Of a stretch of DNA of 64,000 nt, positions 36,876-48,739 are shown piece by piece. Numbering within the stretch: the first letter of the stretch is position 1; each line of letters opens with the position of its first letter. The translations under genes and the position numbers were made by a program. The stretch comes from Thelonectria olida (lineage: Eukaryota > Ascomycota > Sordariomycetes > Hypocreales > Nectriaceae): contig JAGPYM010000006.1 in NCBI GenBank assembly GCA_020736575.1, forward strand, positions 1,426,001 through 1,490,000, given 5' to 3'. The notes below the pieces were generated by a model. The model ran no database searches. It had not been told where the DNA came from and was given only the letters and a program-made list of their open reading frames with translations.

Positions 36876-36883
36876 TATATATA
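36876..36883 (-). promoter_or_regulatory. TATA box of the trypsin-like gene
   Basis: Perfect TATATATA 11 bases upstream of the ATG at 36865. A normal 30-60 base spacing to the transcription start would put the start at or after that ATG, favouring a downstream start codon. Confidence 0.5.
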
Positions 36884-37165
36884 AAGTGAGATCCATGTAA
36901 GTTGACTGGTTAATGGGGCCCACCTGGTCGTTCACGGTCCAGGCGGCTGCCTAACAGGAGAGGCACTACATGTGAATAGAGGCATGTGAGTTGCAGCTTA
37001 GCCATTCGTGTTATTAGATGGGCTGAATAAAAGAGCACGGAATAGGCAGTGGCCGTTGTAGGCAGATAGGTATCAATCAATCAAACTTCCACCTCCCTCT
37101 GACGTTTCGTCAATCATGGTATCTTCCCTCACTCAACATCAAGGCATCCCTTCGAATCGTCTCAT

Positions 37166-39058
37166 TTAAGCAGACGCTTGCTTCTCCTTCCACTCGTCTA
37201 CGATCCCCTTGTAGTCCTCCGGTCCATACGGATCCGTCGCTTCGGCCGCCATGCCACCGCCCTTGCGGTACTTGTTCAGTCCCATGTCCGTCAGCAACAA
37301 GTCCAGATACGGCACCGCGTCAAAGATGAAGTCAGGGTACTTGTGTCCATAGCCCGCTGGATACCGCCACTTGCAGAATCTGCTGTGCAGCACCGCTTCG
37401 TGCTGGAACTTGGCCACGCCCTCGGCGTCGGTGGCGCTGGGCAGTTCGGCTAACTTGTCGTCAAAGTAGGCGTTGATCCAGAGCGACTGGGCGTGCGCAA
37501 TGGTCGACACGGTAATGTTCATCAGGAAACCGGCAAAGGCAACATCACGCGTCGCTAGGAACTTGGCCGAAGGAGGTGCCACGAAGTGGTAAAGATTGTA
37601 CGGCGTCAGGCTTGTCGATGGGTTGATCTCGTCCTTGGTCGATAGGCCCTTGTTGTCTAGCAAAGGCTCGTACTTGGCGTTCTGCACTGGCTGGTCCTTG
37701 AGACGTGGGAACCGACCGAGAATCTCCTTGTCAATCTCGTCCACCAGTGCCTGCGGGGGGAACGACGTCGGCGACGGTGTGTGGGGGATGCCGAGGTCCT
37801 CATCGATGCCTTCAGGGAGGAACTTCAGCGGAGGCGTGTGCTTCCATCCTGTTGAGCAGCACATGAGATCCGTCTCCAGTTCCGTTCCGTCCGACAGATG
37901 CACCTTGCCTTCCGAGAGGCCGGTGATGTCGGCAATGTGCACCTTGACGGTGCCCTTCTTGACGAGATCGAAAAAGTTCGTCTGGTAGTTGAGAATGGAC
38001 AAGCCCGAAGCCACGAAGAAGGCCTGGCTCCACGGCTTGAGCTTGGCGGTCTCTGGGTGCGCATCGAACTGGTTCAATGCAATGACGTCGCTGCCGAGAA
38101 TGTTCCAAAACTGGTTGACAAAGGCTCTTCCGATAGCGCTGCCGTGATACCAGCTGCGGGTTGACGTGTAGCCGTCTGCGTCGCCCCAGCTGCAAGGACT
38201 AAACCATGTGAGCATCCGAGTATGCACAAGCTTCTCCAACCACTTCTTGAGAGGAGTGACATATGGAGGAGCCATCCAAACAGGGCCATGACCGGTTTCT
38301 TGGCACACGATTAGTTTCTCCAAGTATCATCTGACGGGTTTCCCAGCTCTTCACTCACCACGGATGACCCAGTCAACTTCGATACCCTTGCTGGCATATT
38401 GATACACCAAATCCCACGCTGTCTTGGTCCCGCCAAACACCGTTACCGACTTGGCCGTCTCAAGCGTCTCGGCATGCTTGAGGAAGTCCTTGCCGTGGAA
38501 AAGGGGACGCCCGAACTGCTCCTGGCCGTCGAAATGGGGAAGGAAAGCCTCCGAGGTGAGACCAGTAGCTACAACCAACTTTTTGGCCAAGAACTTGACC
38601 TCCTTGTCGGCCTTGACGTTGTGGGCAGTGATGATCCAGCCACCGCCGTCCTGGTGTTCCGCAGACTCGACCTTGTGCTCGAAGCGAATCTTGTCGTGGA
38701 TGCCAAAATGTTCCGCGTACTTGTTTAGGTACTGGTGCACCACAGTTCCGGGGATATGTTGGCCAGGAAGCACACCAAACACTTCCGGGTCCATGGGGAA
38801 ATCGGGGTACTCGTAGGTTCCGAGCATGTTGTTGCTCTTGAGTCCCGGGTAAAGACGATGAGCAGCCCATGTGCCACCAGCAGTGGCGGCTGCGTCCAGA
38901 ATCGCCAGCGACTCGTCCGGGTGAAGCTGATGGCGAGCTTTCGCGGCGGCCAAGCCAGCCCAGCCTATTTACTCAAGTCAGTTATGCTGTTTGATGGTGA
39001 GGGGGTCGTGGTGAGGTCTCTTACCGGCACCAATGACGACAAAATCTAGATTTTCCAT
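37166..39058 (-). CDS. FAD-dependent monooxygenase (flavin-containing monooxygenase-like)
   Basis: Three exons (39058-39025, 38964-38359, 38298-37166) give 590 aa. The first 34-nt exon encodes MENLDFVVIGAG, and the dinucleotide-binding GxGxxG (VIGAGWAGLAAAKAR) is completed only after the intron. Other signatures are a second Rossmann-like loop (VTVFGGTKTAWDLVYQYA), the ATGLTSE segment typical of FMO/Baeyer-Villiger enzymes, and CCSTGWKHTPPLKFLPEG near the FAD site. The C-terminal third has hydrophobic stretches around VAFAGFLMNITVSTIAHAQS. Such enzymes oxygenate N, S or ketone groups using NADPH and O2 (family knowledge). The substrate cannot be told. No secondary-metabolite backbone gene is nearby. 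Confidence 0.88.
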
Positions 39059-41196
39059 GTCTGCCTGCATCTGTCAAACTCTTCAACAGATGAACGGTGG
39101 AGGGGGGGGACAGTCAAGGGTCGGCAGGAAAGACTGCAGCTGTCCAGATCTTTAAGAATGGCCCATGGGCGCTAGGAATTTCGGCTTCCATCTGCATGTT
39201 TGATCCTGTTCGTATATGCCTTAGGTAACATTGTACGTAGTTTGTTTCACCCACCTCCCTCTGGCCGACCGGGATCAACGTGAAATGGCGCCTGCCAAAG
39301 TGCCACGCCATGTGTGCACGCAGCATGCATCGGGGGAAAGTGCAATGCAGGTGTGTTGCCAGCTGCAGCCAATATGCAGTGTCGAGCAGCGCCTAGATGT
39401 CGTCCCCAGCCAAGCTCGACGGCTAGACTGCCTCCATCCAGCGAACCAGGGTGGACGGGAGGCTAATTCAGGGGGCCAAACAAGCCGGCGGACGCAACCG
39501 CGGACCCGGTTGGCGTTGACCCTGAATGTTTGCGACCCTAATGGACGCTACTCAGGCGTCGGGACTGACGGATTCATGGAGGGCCACTTGCGGTGAGGCT
39601 GAGGACTGTGAATGGCCTAGTTTGTGAACGTCGGTTGCCCAGATGGAGTGAAAGGCACCCCGTTACAGAGGCATTGACGTCCTAAACTTGACGGGTTGAC
39701 GGGATACCTGGACGGACTCATAAGTTGCGAGCTAGTTCTGGCTATCATATCCTATACAATGATAGGGGTCGACCGGACTGTGGGCATCTCCTTCGCTTCA
39801 GGAAAGTGTTGGTCGTCTGCCCCGCCGAGGGGTTCTTGTTGCGCTGCATTTTTCGACGAGAAATGATCTCGCTATCATTGCCGTCAAGGACGGAGAAAGC
39901 AATGTAGCAACAGATCAGTCAATTTCCGGGAATGGCCTCCGGTCGGCCTGGCAGATCGCTATCCCCAGGAGTGAATAGCGGGAGTTGATGGAGCTCACAT
40001 GTCAGCCCCAATTGCCCCTCGCGAGGTCGGAGGAAAGACGCTGATCTACTTGAACCCCCCATGTCCATGTCCAGAGACAAAGTTAGAGGCACGGGCCTCC
40101 CAAGCAACGACTCAAGATGTTGCCATGAGCAGGTGGCGAGGTGGTTTCAGCGACAGTTGAGGTCGCATTCCGAGGGGCACTATTAGGCGCGCTAAGAGCC
40201 GGCTGGAATAGCACAATTGTTGGTCCCCTGCCCCTTTCTCTTGTCGGGGGAGCGTTGGACGGAACTGAGGAGTTGACGCCTGAGAGAAATAGTCTTAGAC
40301 GAGTTTGCTGTGGAGTTGACAATGTCACTCCCGACCAAGTAAATTCTCTCTGAATCGTTCCTTGATCCACCCTGAAAGATTTGCAGTGCGGTACATTCCG
40401 CTATCTGCCGCTACGATAGCAATACTGTTCGCATGGAGTCCTCTTGCCCCTGATGCCCTGCTCAAAGGTTGATGAGACAACTCTTAGCAATCTGCACTAG
40501 ACCCATCCCAACTGGACGCTGACGACGTCTAATGTCGACAAATCCAATTTCTCAACTCCATCAATGATCTCTCGTCAACCAAGTGTTACGGAAGCCACAA
40601 CGTATCCACTTATCGAGTAAATGGGAGACCCGACTTGATCATCGCTCATCTCATCCCGAGTCCTAATCTCTCAGTTTCAAGCCTGGTCGCGGCAGTTGAT
40701 CGGAGTAGTTGCCCAAGTCGTAGATAGCGCTGATTTGATATCAAGCTGATATCCATTCCGCTGCAGGCAATCTTGGGGTGACACTCAGTTCCCCGGGTTC
40801 GATGTGACCGATACGTCGTCGTCCTAGTGGTGTAGCTAGTACACGGGCCTCGGTGGGTGTGACGGCGCATGGACTCGTACTCAACCTAAGACCGAAGAGC
40901 GTTGCAGATCCATCACAAGAAGGGTTGAGATTGTAGAATGGCTATCTAGTCAGCCTTATACGCGAGCTAGATATAGTATCATGGTACCCCTGGAGGGCAA
41001 GTGTGATGGCAAAAAGCACTGCCTGTCGAATAGCTTGTAGATATTCGTCCGAAGGTGCCTCGATCTGCAGGGCGCTTGGCCATTTAACCCAGGCAGGGTC
41101 CGCTCCCAACTTCCGTTGAAGAACCTTTTGCTTTCTTTCTCTTCGATTTTGCTTTCCCTTGGGCTGTGGGTGCCCGTAGTCTGTCCTCTCGTCAAG
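39059..41196. other. Divergent intergenic region, 2.1 kb
   Basis: Upstream DNA of the FAD monooxygenase (minus) and the PTH11-like gene (plus). No coding gene could be supported; the frames present are short and of unnatural composition. Confidence 0.5.
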
Positions 41197-42578
41197 ATGA
41201 GCGACTTCGAGACTGAGGCCTTCACCCTCCTAGGTATCGGCTTGACTATCCTTTTCCTTCGAATGTTTGCCCGATTCCAGGCGGTGGGACTTCGAGATTT
41301 AGCCTGGGATGACCACTTCATGGTTCTCGCCGCGGTACGAACCATCTCCTCGTTGTGGCCTGGCTTTGCGTGTCTAATACGGCCAATACACAGGTCTTAT
41401 ACTCGGCGGAAACGGCACTTGCTTACTCGGTCGGCGCCTATTGGCACGGGCTGGCCAACAGTGGCATGACGGATGAAGAGAGAGAAGCGCTAGATCCGAG
41501 CAGCCAGGAATACCTATTGCGGGTCAATGGTTCCAAGACGCAAGTTGCTGGATGGTGTGTCTACATCACCCTGCTATGGACACTCAAGGCAGCCATGTGC
41601 ACCTTCTATTTGCGCCTAACGGAGGGCCTCGATAATTACCGACCACGAATCTTTGCCGGCTTCATTTTGATATTCACGACATGGGTCGTTGTCCTTCTTT
41701 CCATCTTGTTAGGCTGCCGGCCGCTGTCGAACAACTGGCAGATCAACCCGAACCCAGGGAGTAAGTTGTGCAACACCAATTGGCACGAGACTTTGTTAAT
41801 CGATCCCGTAGACAAATGCCAGCCCGCCATTTCCAGGATCAATCTCTTCGTAACAGTCGTCCTCAATGGGGTATCTGACATGTACCTTCTATCTATCCCT
41901 CTGCCAATGGTCTTCTCGGTGCGACTTCCGGTCGCGAAAAAGCTTGGGTTGATTGCTCTATTTTCTGGAGGCGTCTTTATCACATCTGCCGGTATATTGC
42001 GGTGTGTCTTGATCTTGATGGTAAGTTCCTCCTTTGTTTCCATTTCCGGTTGCATGACTGACTTTGTCCAGGACCCAGTACAAGGAGCAGAGCATGCCGG
42101 CTATTGGGCTGTTAGAGAGACTTTTGTGGCTGTGGTGACTACCAATCTACCGGTCGTATTTCCATTCATTCGAAGAAAGTTGTCGCCAATTCTTGGATCG
42201 ATGGCTTCAACAGGACGGTCAGGCGGTGGAACGTCAAAACGAACCAAGAACCCTCTTCCGGGCTCAATTCGACTCAACGATCTGCCGACAGCAATGGGGA
42301 GCGGGACGAGCGAGGTCAGACTGAAGAAAAAGCAATCAGCGACACAATACCCGATACCTTCGGAGAACGGCAGTATGTATTCGTTACATGAAGGCATTCG
42401 GAAGGAGACCGAGGTTCGAATAGTTGCAGAAGCGCGAGGCCAGACGCCAGATAGCCAACGAGATTTGGCCAGGGCACTGTACGGGCAACCTGGGGTTGCA
42501 GGGCGAACAGATGTGGTCCATGTGGAGGAAGATATCCATGGGCAACAGAAGACGCGGGTTGGCGGCAATCTTGTATGA
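41197..42578 (+). CDS. PTH11/SAT4-type integral membrane protein (fungal rhodopsin-like domain)
   Basis: Three exons (41197-41334, 41394-42020, 42072-42578) give 423 aa. The fungal rhodopsin-fold region covers about residues 5-275 with about seven helices. Typical family features are LRMFARF after helix 1, LAWDDHFMVLAA, GCRPLSNNW, and RINLFVTVVLNGVSDMYLLS with its conserved Asp in the fifth helix, then PVAKKLGL, RETFVAVVTTNLPVVFP and a basic cytosolic tail. There is no N-terminal CFEM domain. Homologues are candidate non-canonical GPCRs at the plasma membrane, some involved in surface sensing (family knowledge). The second intron is 51 nt, a multiple of three without a stop, so retention would insert 17 residues. 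Confidence 0.88.
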
Positions 42579-44738
42579 GATGTCTGGCCACCTCTGGAGG
42601 GTATTGTAAAATACGGCAACGAACGCTATGAAGCATTCCAGGTTGGAATTTATCAATGCATGTCCCGCGATAACTAACTTATTGAGCTAGGGCTTATTAT
42701 AACGGCAATTACCTACTCGAAAATTGTGCCTGCCAACTTCTTCGTGCCTGCCTGTCTTGCCTCAGAGTGAACTCGTCTAATTATAGGGCAAAATGAGAGG
42801 GAAGGAGTGAGTATCGAGATAACAACTGTGGCGCGTGATTGTTTCAAAACACCCCCCTGGGTTTCGGTGACGCACGTGCTCGAGCGATGGCTGGATGCCA
42901 AACTCGCAGAGAACGGCAACTTGCAGGAGCAAGCGCCGGGTTGTCTCCGTCCACCCGGTACTTCGCATAAGTGAAGTGCTGGCAGTATCCGAAGGTCCCG
43001 AGCAAACTGCAAATACCTGAACACCGCTAAAGATGAGACCACGCATGGACTTTGAAGTGTTAGACATCACGCCGCATTATGGTATCAAAGTGGAGGTAAC
43101 ACAACTATCTGGACAAAACATATCGTGATGTGCGGTGATTAACGACGCAGACAAAAAGGCTGGCGCATTGTAGAACAATGCGGTATGCTTGGGCAAATGG
43201 CATTGCCCAGCCAGCCTGCCGCAATACCGTGACATGTCAATGTCAACGGCCAGCCTTCGTATTTCTCCCATCCAAACAGCCCACCGGGCCGGGGAACTGG
43301 GATTCAGTCGGGAATGGCAGCAAACGAGCCAACCAAGGACAACCTTTTCCAGTTAAAGGCATGCCCTCCCCTGGCGCCGTCTCAACCTTATCAGCCACCC
43401 CGCAGAGCCTGTCTGTTCCCCCCGCAAAACCGCCAGTCATGGGCTGCGGCCCACGGACAACCAACCCACTGGCCGGCCCATTCTGACGTGGCTGGCTGGC
43501 CGGCAACAACGGGCATTTTTAGGATTCGAATTGCCCGCATTCATGGAAGAACAAATTCCTGCGAATGTGTTGACAGGGCGGTAATGACTTGCGTTTGTAA
43601 AGGGGCGATTCTCACACACTAGCATGAGTCTAGCAGAGACAGTCACATCCAAAGCCTTGGCGCCTTTACACGTCAGAATCGCAGCGGTTGTTTTCCTGGG
43701 CTCCAGCGCTTTTGGAAGTCAAAGTCTGGGGCTCCTTCCTGGGCTGGCCAAGTTGCGCGGATGGGCCGGGCATCATTCGTTTCGGACGGGAAAGAACTGC
43801 CCGAGGGAGAAGACAAGCGTGCGCAAACGCGCCTTCCGTTGTAACACTGACTAGAAATTGCGGGCAGGCAAGGCACTGAATGACTTGCTAGGCATGACTT
43901 GCCCAGTTAGGAATTCGATATGAGGGGAATCCCCTACCACCTCAGTTTTGAAGCAACCTGGACCTGACAATGGTCAGGGACTTCGTCGTGAGCGCACAGG
44001 GCTACCAGTTGCCAAGCTCTGGAGGAGGGAAGCAATGTGGGTTTCGACTTCTTGGCTCTTTCCATTCCCTTCATTCTGTCAACTCACTTTTCCGTCTGCC
44101 ATTCGCACTCATCTTCCGCTTCTTCTCACCTCACTCCAATCTCTCTGGTTCACCTGTTTTGTCTGTTCCCCGCATACCTGCACCTTTGAATCCAGTCACA
44201 AATCGAGGAGTCCTCTACGAATACGCTCCGTCTATCCATGCTTTGCTGACCCGACACCGTCTTTTCTTCCCCCCAGGAATGAGATCGTCTCACATGCCGT
44301 CGTCGGAAGCTCTCTGTCACTGCCGCTGATATTACTCTCGCTCCTCTGCCCGACACCGCTGAGCATCATCCTTTGCCTCCCTCCCTCACCCCGCCTTGTC
44401 GCGTGCAGGTCCTACGCTAAGAAAGGACCAAACGTCAACTGCACGCATTCAACGCCTTTCGGTTTGCGTTGCGCCGATCCCGCCGACTTCTTTGCTTGCA
44501 GTTCGGCTTTTGGCAACGGCTTCCTTTCCGTCTGCTTATTCCCTTCTGTCGGCAGATTTCCTACCATCTTTTTGTCCCGGATCTCGTCGGATCGGCCGGA
44601 ACAATCGATATTTCTCTATTCGGTCACCACATTTGGACTTCACTCTTCCTCATCGTCCCCAAACGAAGTGTCTTAAACCGCTGAGATATCTTTCTGCCGT
44701 CGCCCTTCTCATTACCTTGCTACAGGCCACACGTAAAA
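42579..44738. other. Intergenic with long pyrimidine-rich leader
   Basis: No gene in the first 1.4 kb. From about 44.0 kb the sequence becomes C/T-rich and open in more than one frame (for example 43948-44676), matching the leader of the small membrane protein at 44739. These frames are read as composition effects. Confidence 0.5.
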
Positions 44739-45173
44739 ATGCCTGCGATATCAGAGCCTTCATTAAGAATGGTCACATCGACTAGTTGGGCTATCATTGC
44801 CCGCGATGGAGGAGACCACTCATCAAATCCCGAAAGTGATGGCTCATCAACATCAAGCTCTGATGGAAGCATCATGGGCACCGACACTCTCGCCCAAGAT
44901 TTGTTCCAGGACAAGTTCATGACGATTGCTCGAGGCGGTTCCAATGGAGAGAAAATTATGCGTGGCTTTCTTATTGGTGTGGCTGTCGGTCTTATCGTCG
45001 CCTGCTTCGTGTGCTGTTGGTATCCATGTTGTCGCTCAGATCGCCCAAGACGCCAGCGAGGACCGCGCCGACCACCTGTTGAAATGGAAGAAGAGACAGC
45101 GAATAGACCAGAACAACCGGCCGAATCAGCTCCTACGACGACCCCTTCTCCGAATACCGTACCTCCTGCTTAA
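44739..45173 (+). CDS. Small single-pass membrane protein, unknown function
   Basis: Intronless, 144 aa from the ATG at 44739 (context GTAAAAATGCC). A Ser/Asp-rich outer segment (28-45) precedes one transmembrane helix (GFLIGVAVGLIVACFVCCWY, about 76-95) with several cysteines at its inner edge (possible palmitoylation sites), then an Arg/Pro stop-transfer stretch (SDRPRRQRGPRRPP) and an acidic, Pro/Thr-rich tail. There is no cleavable signal peptide, so the positive-inside rule suggests an outside N-terminus. I do not recognise the family. Balanced composition and good start context support it as a gene. Confidence 0.6.
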   Translation: MPAISEPSLRMVTSTSWAIIARDGGDHSSNPESDGSSTSSSDGSIMGTDTLAQDLFQDKFMTIARGGSNGEKIMRGFLIGVAVGLIVACFVCCWYPCCRSDRPRRQRGPRRPPVEMEEETANRPEQPAESAPTTTPSPNTVPPA

Positions 45174-46910
45174 GTCGACGGAAATCGACAGTCGCCTCGA
45201 TTGATGGATCACTGAGTATCGGACGGGTCTATGCCCCAAACTCAGAAGCTGGTTCGAAGGGATCGCCAACATTACAGCTCCACATCGACTCAGAAAAGGC
45301 AAAGATGAGGGGAAGACTCTTTCTGATGCATTACTATGCCCTGATTTTTCCACGACGGCCGCGGGTTCAGGCTGTTTGCTTCCACGCGCTCAATTACTGA
45401 TTCAACCTCCGGTTTCAAACGATGGAACGAAGAAAGGTGAACCCGGCTGGAGATCATTACACTGGGTTTGAACCAGCATTGGCAATGAGCTACGAGTTGT
45501 AGACGGAAAGGTCTTATCGAACGACACACTTTTATCGGGCCTGGGCGTTTGTGGAACGAGGGAGATTCACGTTTATCAAAATAACAGATGGCGGAATACA
45601 TGATTGGTACCTGGGAACGGGTAATATGGTATGAAATGGGGACCTGGAACCATCTCCAAGTAAAGATTATGGCTTGATGACACGGCATGGCGTTTTGGGA
45701 TCTGTTTTGGGTTTTTTGCATTGGTATGAAAAGCGGTTATTTTGGGACATGGTGCATGGTTGGACATGCAAGAAATAAAGACGCATATTAGCTTGTACAG
45801 ACACATGGCATAGTGGTGTGCTGGATAGAGGCAAAAAGACATGATACTTGGTACATGTCGTCTCATGAGAGAAATAAGATGCAAGCTCTGAGGCTTCGCC
45901 TTGGCTTAGGTTTACACCACGAAGATTCGCTGGTCAGAGATCCATGCTCGGCTGAAGTGGTGAGGTATGCGTTAAAGATAGCAATAGGCAACCGAATTAC
46001 AAGGAAGTAGAAGGTTAAAAGAGAGCAATCATGGCTCGAATAGAAGATCAACCAGGACCTGGTCGGGTACTGTCGCCCGGCTTACGCAAACTGATGAGGA
46101 GGCCAGGAGGCTCTGTGGCTTGGATAGACGAAAGCGAGAGCGGATGAAGGCGATTGGACGCGTAGGTCCATAGGACTACGAATAGACGGAATAAGGACGG
46201 GAACAAGATTGGTCAGTTCGCCAGGCGAGAAAAGTCCGAGGATGGATGGAGCAATGTCTCTCAAGGACATGATGCGGGCAGCGGGACATAGCCTCAAACC
46301 GCGGCGGGTCGGGTGTGGCGCAGACGATGCGGAAGCACGGCTTGTGGTTCATGACGTTTGCGCATGCGAACTGGGGGAAGATGAGACAAAAGGGAGGACG
46401 TGCAATTATAGGCGAGCATTGTTTACTATAACTAGGAGAGCCTGGAAAGGTTATTATATCGGGCCGTGAATCGGTTCTTTGAAGCATCAATCATCAAGCT
46501 TGTCGTCATTCATTATTGATCAAAAGACGAATAAAGAGAGACAACGCGCCTGCAGCTTCTCGTCATCTGATGCCAAGCTTGTTCTCGTGATTTACCTGCG
46601 ACAGGACTTCCTTCATTGTTCGCGGCCCTGAATTCCGCCTCGTGTCCGCCCCGCCCCTGCACTGCAGTCTGCAAGCTGCCTCCCATCCTTAGGCGCCAAC
46701 TTCAAACCACCACCCTCATTGATAACGAGGCCATCCTTCGTTTTTCTCCTTTCGACTTCCATTCACCATCGGATAGTTTCCCCTTCGAACCATACGACAC
46801 GCACAAGGCTATCCACGACGCCAATTCACAGCTGCAAATACCCCACCACACGACGTCACACGTGCCTAGGTAGGAGTCAGTCCGTCAGCCGAACGATCGC
46901 AATCGACAAA
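45174..46910. other. Intergenic, no gene seen
   Basis: 3' region of the small membrane protein and promoter of the 486-aa gene. Open frames on the minus strand (for example 45290-45721, 46176-46490) are not protein-like. The in-frame extension upstream of 46911 is leader-like, rich in Ser, Thr and His. Confidence 0.5.
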
Positions 46911-48371
46911 ATGCTCGATGAAAACCTCCCAACATATCGGTTCAAGCCCTCCGGGGAGAACCCTCTCCATACCATCCTCTACTTTACACACAACGGCTCC
47001 GACCCTTATGCCGAATACCTCCTCAAGCGACCCGCACCCTCTTCAGCCTCGAACCAGTATGCCCTTGGCCTGCTCGACTCCCAAAACACTGGCGTCATCT
47101 GGTCAGAAGTCCTCGTCAAGCCCGAGTGGACACAACCTACCCTCTCTGCTGCTGAGGTCCGCGCTGGCAATGGGCCTCCGCCTCAGACGCCCGTTATCCC
47201 CGATACCTTTGCCATCTCTCTTTACAACCCGGACCAGAGCATACCCGTCAAGCTGCACCAGGGTAGCTGGGGCAAGTCGGACTCCTGGGAATTCGAGATC
47301 CCCGAGCGCACTTTTAGGCAGCCCAGCTCCAGCCGCATCGACCAAGATTCTGAAGCTCCTCCTGTATCGGAGCTTGTTCCGAAGCTCGTCTTTCGATGGA
47401 AACGAGATGGCCGACTAAGCAAGGACATGACATGCTACATGACTGGAAAGAGCGTGGGTGGCAAGAAGAGTAAGGAGCCGGATATCACGGTGGCTTTCTT
47501 CCGAGCCAAGAATGATTCCATCCTAACCATCTACGAGCCTAACATGGCTCGCGCCGACGTGGAGGATCGCAAGGGCCTCGAGTTGGCCTTTCTCATGAGC
47601 GCCGAGGTCATCCGGGACCTCTACCTCAACCCACGCCAGAACCCATTCAATGTGAGCGGCCCCGCTGCTGCCATAGCAGGTCGCAGACGAACTACTTCGC
47701 CAAAGGCTTCATCGTCTGCCAAGGGCCCGACTATGTCTGGTGCTCTTGGGAACAGCCGTCCCGCATCTCCTCCCGTCATCACTACTTCTCCCACTCAAGT
47801 GAACGCGGAGGCACGGGCCAGACAGCAGGCTGAAATTGATGCCGAGACGGAGCGACTTAGAGCGATGGTCGCTGAGGAGGAGCGGCTGGCTCGCGAGCGT
47901 GAGGCCCGTGAACGTGAGAAGCGTGAGCAGGCGGAGCAGAAGCGACTGAAGAAAGCCCTTGAAAGAGAAGAGAAGGAGCGTCGTGAGCGAGAGGCCGAGG
48001 TCGAAAGGGAGACAGAGCGGCTCCGACGTGAATTCGGCATGGAGGGACAGGACTATCAGAGCCCAACGAGCCCTACACCCCAGCTACCTCCGCGATCTGG
48101 GCTTGCAGCCCCTCAGCTTCCTGTGCGACCGGTCAGCGTTGGTCCTTCGCCTAGCCAAGGGCAGTTCTTTGCACCACCTCCGCAACAGCCTCAACCAGGA
48201 TCATCGAACACGAATAACGCTGGCGGGAAGAAGCGAACAGGCCTTGGGGGTCTGCTTTCCAGTGCGGCACCATACGCAGGACCGGCGGCTGCGAGTGTGA
48301 GCGGCTTCTTTGGAAGGGCGGATGAGGATAAGCGCAAAAAGGTGCAAAAGAAGCGTAGTGTTCACTTTTGA
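46911..48371 (+). CDS. Conserved-looking fungal protein with C-terminal coiled coil, unknown function
   Basis: Single exon, 486 aa from the ATG at 46911 (context GACAAAATGC). Residues 1-245 form a globular, beta-rich-looking domain (LHTILYFTHNGSDPYAEYLL, VIWSEVLVKPEW, LVFRWKRDGRLSKDMTCYMT, VAFFRAKNDSILTIYEPN). A Ser/Pro linker is followed by a highly charged coiled coil of about 80 residues (about 303-380, rich in Glu/Arg such as EEERLAREREARERE). A Pro/Gln-rich region and a basic C-terminus (DKRKKVQKKRSVHF) end the protein. No family name can be given with confidence. The layout suggests a cytosolic scaffold or membrane-associated adaptor (inference). Confidence 0.8.
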   Translation: MLDENLPTYRFKPSGENPLHTILYFTHNGSDPYAEYLLKRPAPSSASNQYALGLLDSQNTGVIWSEVLVKPEWTQPTLSAAEVRAGNGPPPQTPVIPDTFAISLYNPDQSIPVKLHQGSWGKSDSWEFEIPERTFRQPSSSRIDQDSEAPPVSELVPKLVFRWKRDGRLSKDMTCYMTGKSVGGKKSKEPDITVAFFRAKNDSILTIYEPNMARADVEDRKGLELAFLMSAEVIRDLYLNPRQNPFNVSGPAAAIAGRRRTTSPKASSSAKGPTMSGALGNSRPASPPVITTSPTQVNAEARARQQAEIDAETERLRAMVAEEERLAREREAREREKREQAEQKRLKKALEREEKERREREAEVERETERLRREFGMEGQDYQSPTSPTPQLPPRSGLAAPQLPVRPVSVGPSPSQGQFFAPPPQQPQPGSSNTNNAGGKKRTGLGGLLSSAAPYAGPAAASVSGFFGRADEDKRKKVQKKRSVHF

Positions 48372-48739
48372 GCTGGATGGGTTGAAATCATGTTGAGACA
48401 ACGGCGTTGGAAAGGATATAAGGGCAATTTGTATTCACCGGTGGCATTTTTGGATGGGAGGATATACCATGGGCTAGACATGACCTGGAACATACACTAT
48501 ATGTGTATGACGGATCACATGTATTTGATGAAGTGATGTTATGACAACATTTGTGTGTTTCACATTGACTGTCTACTTGTTGCACTTGTTTGCGTTTGCA
48601 CCTCTATGTCTTCCGAGTGTGTGAGTTAAACTCGGCGTCGCCGAAGTTGATGAAGGCTTCCACAAGGTCCCGACTAGGCACTATCCTCTTCGGCACTTAT
48701 CATGTTGATGCAAGGTAAGACAAGGCCAGATAGTTTGAC
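48372..48739. other. Convergent 3' spacer
   Basis: 3' UTR region between the 486-aa gene and the small cysteine-rich gene. Nothing else seen. Confidence 0.5.

Noticed and set aside
43948..44676. 242-codon plus-strand frame before the 144-aa membrane protein
   Set aside because: Ser/Pro/Leu/Phe-rich C/T-tract translation typical of fungal leaders; no domain, and overlapping frames are also open.
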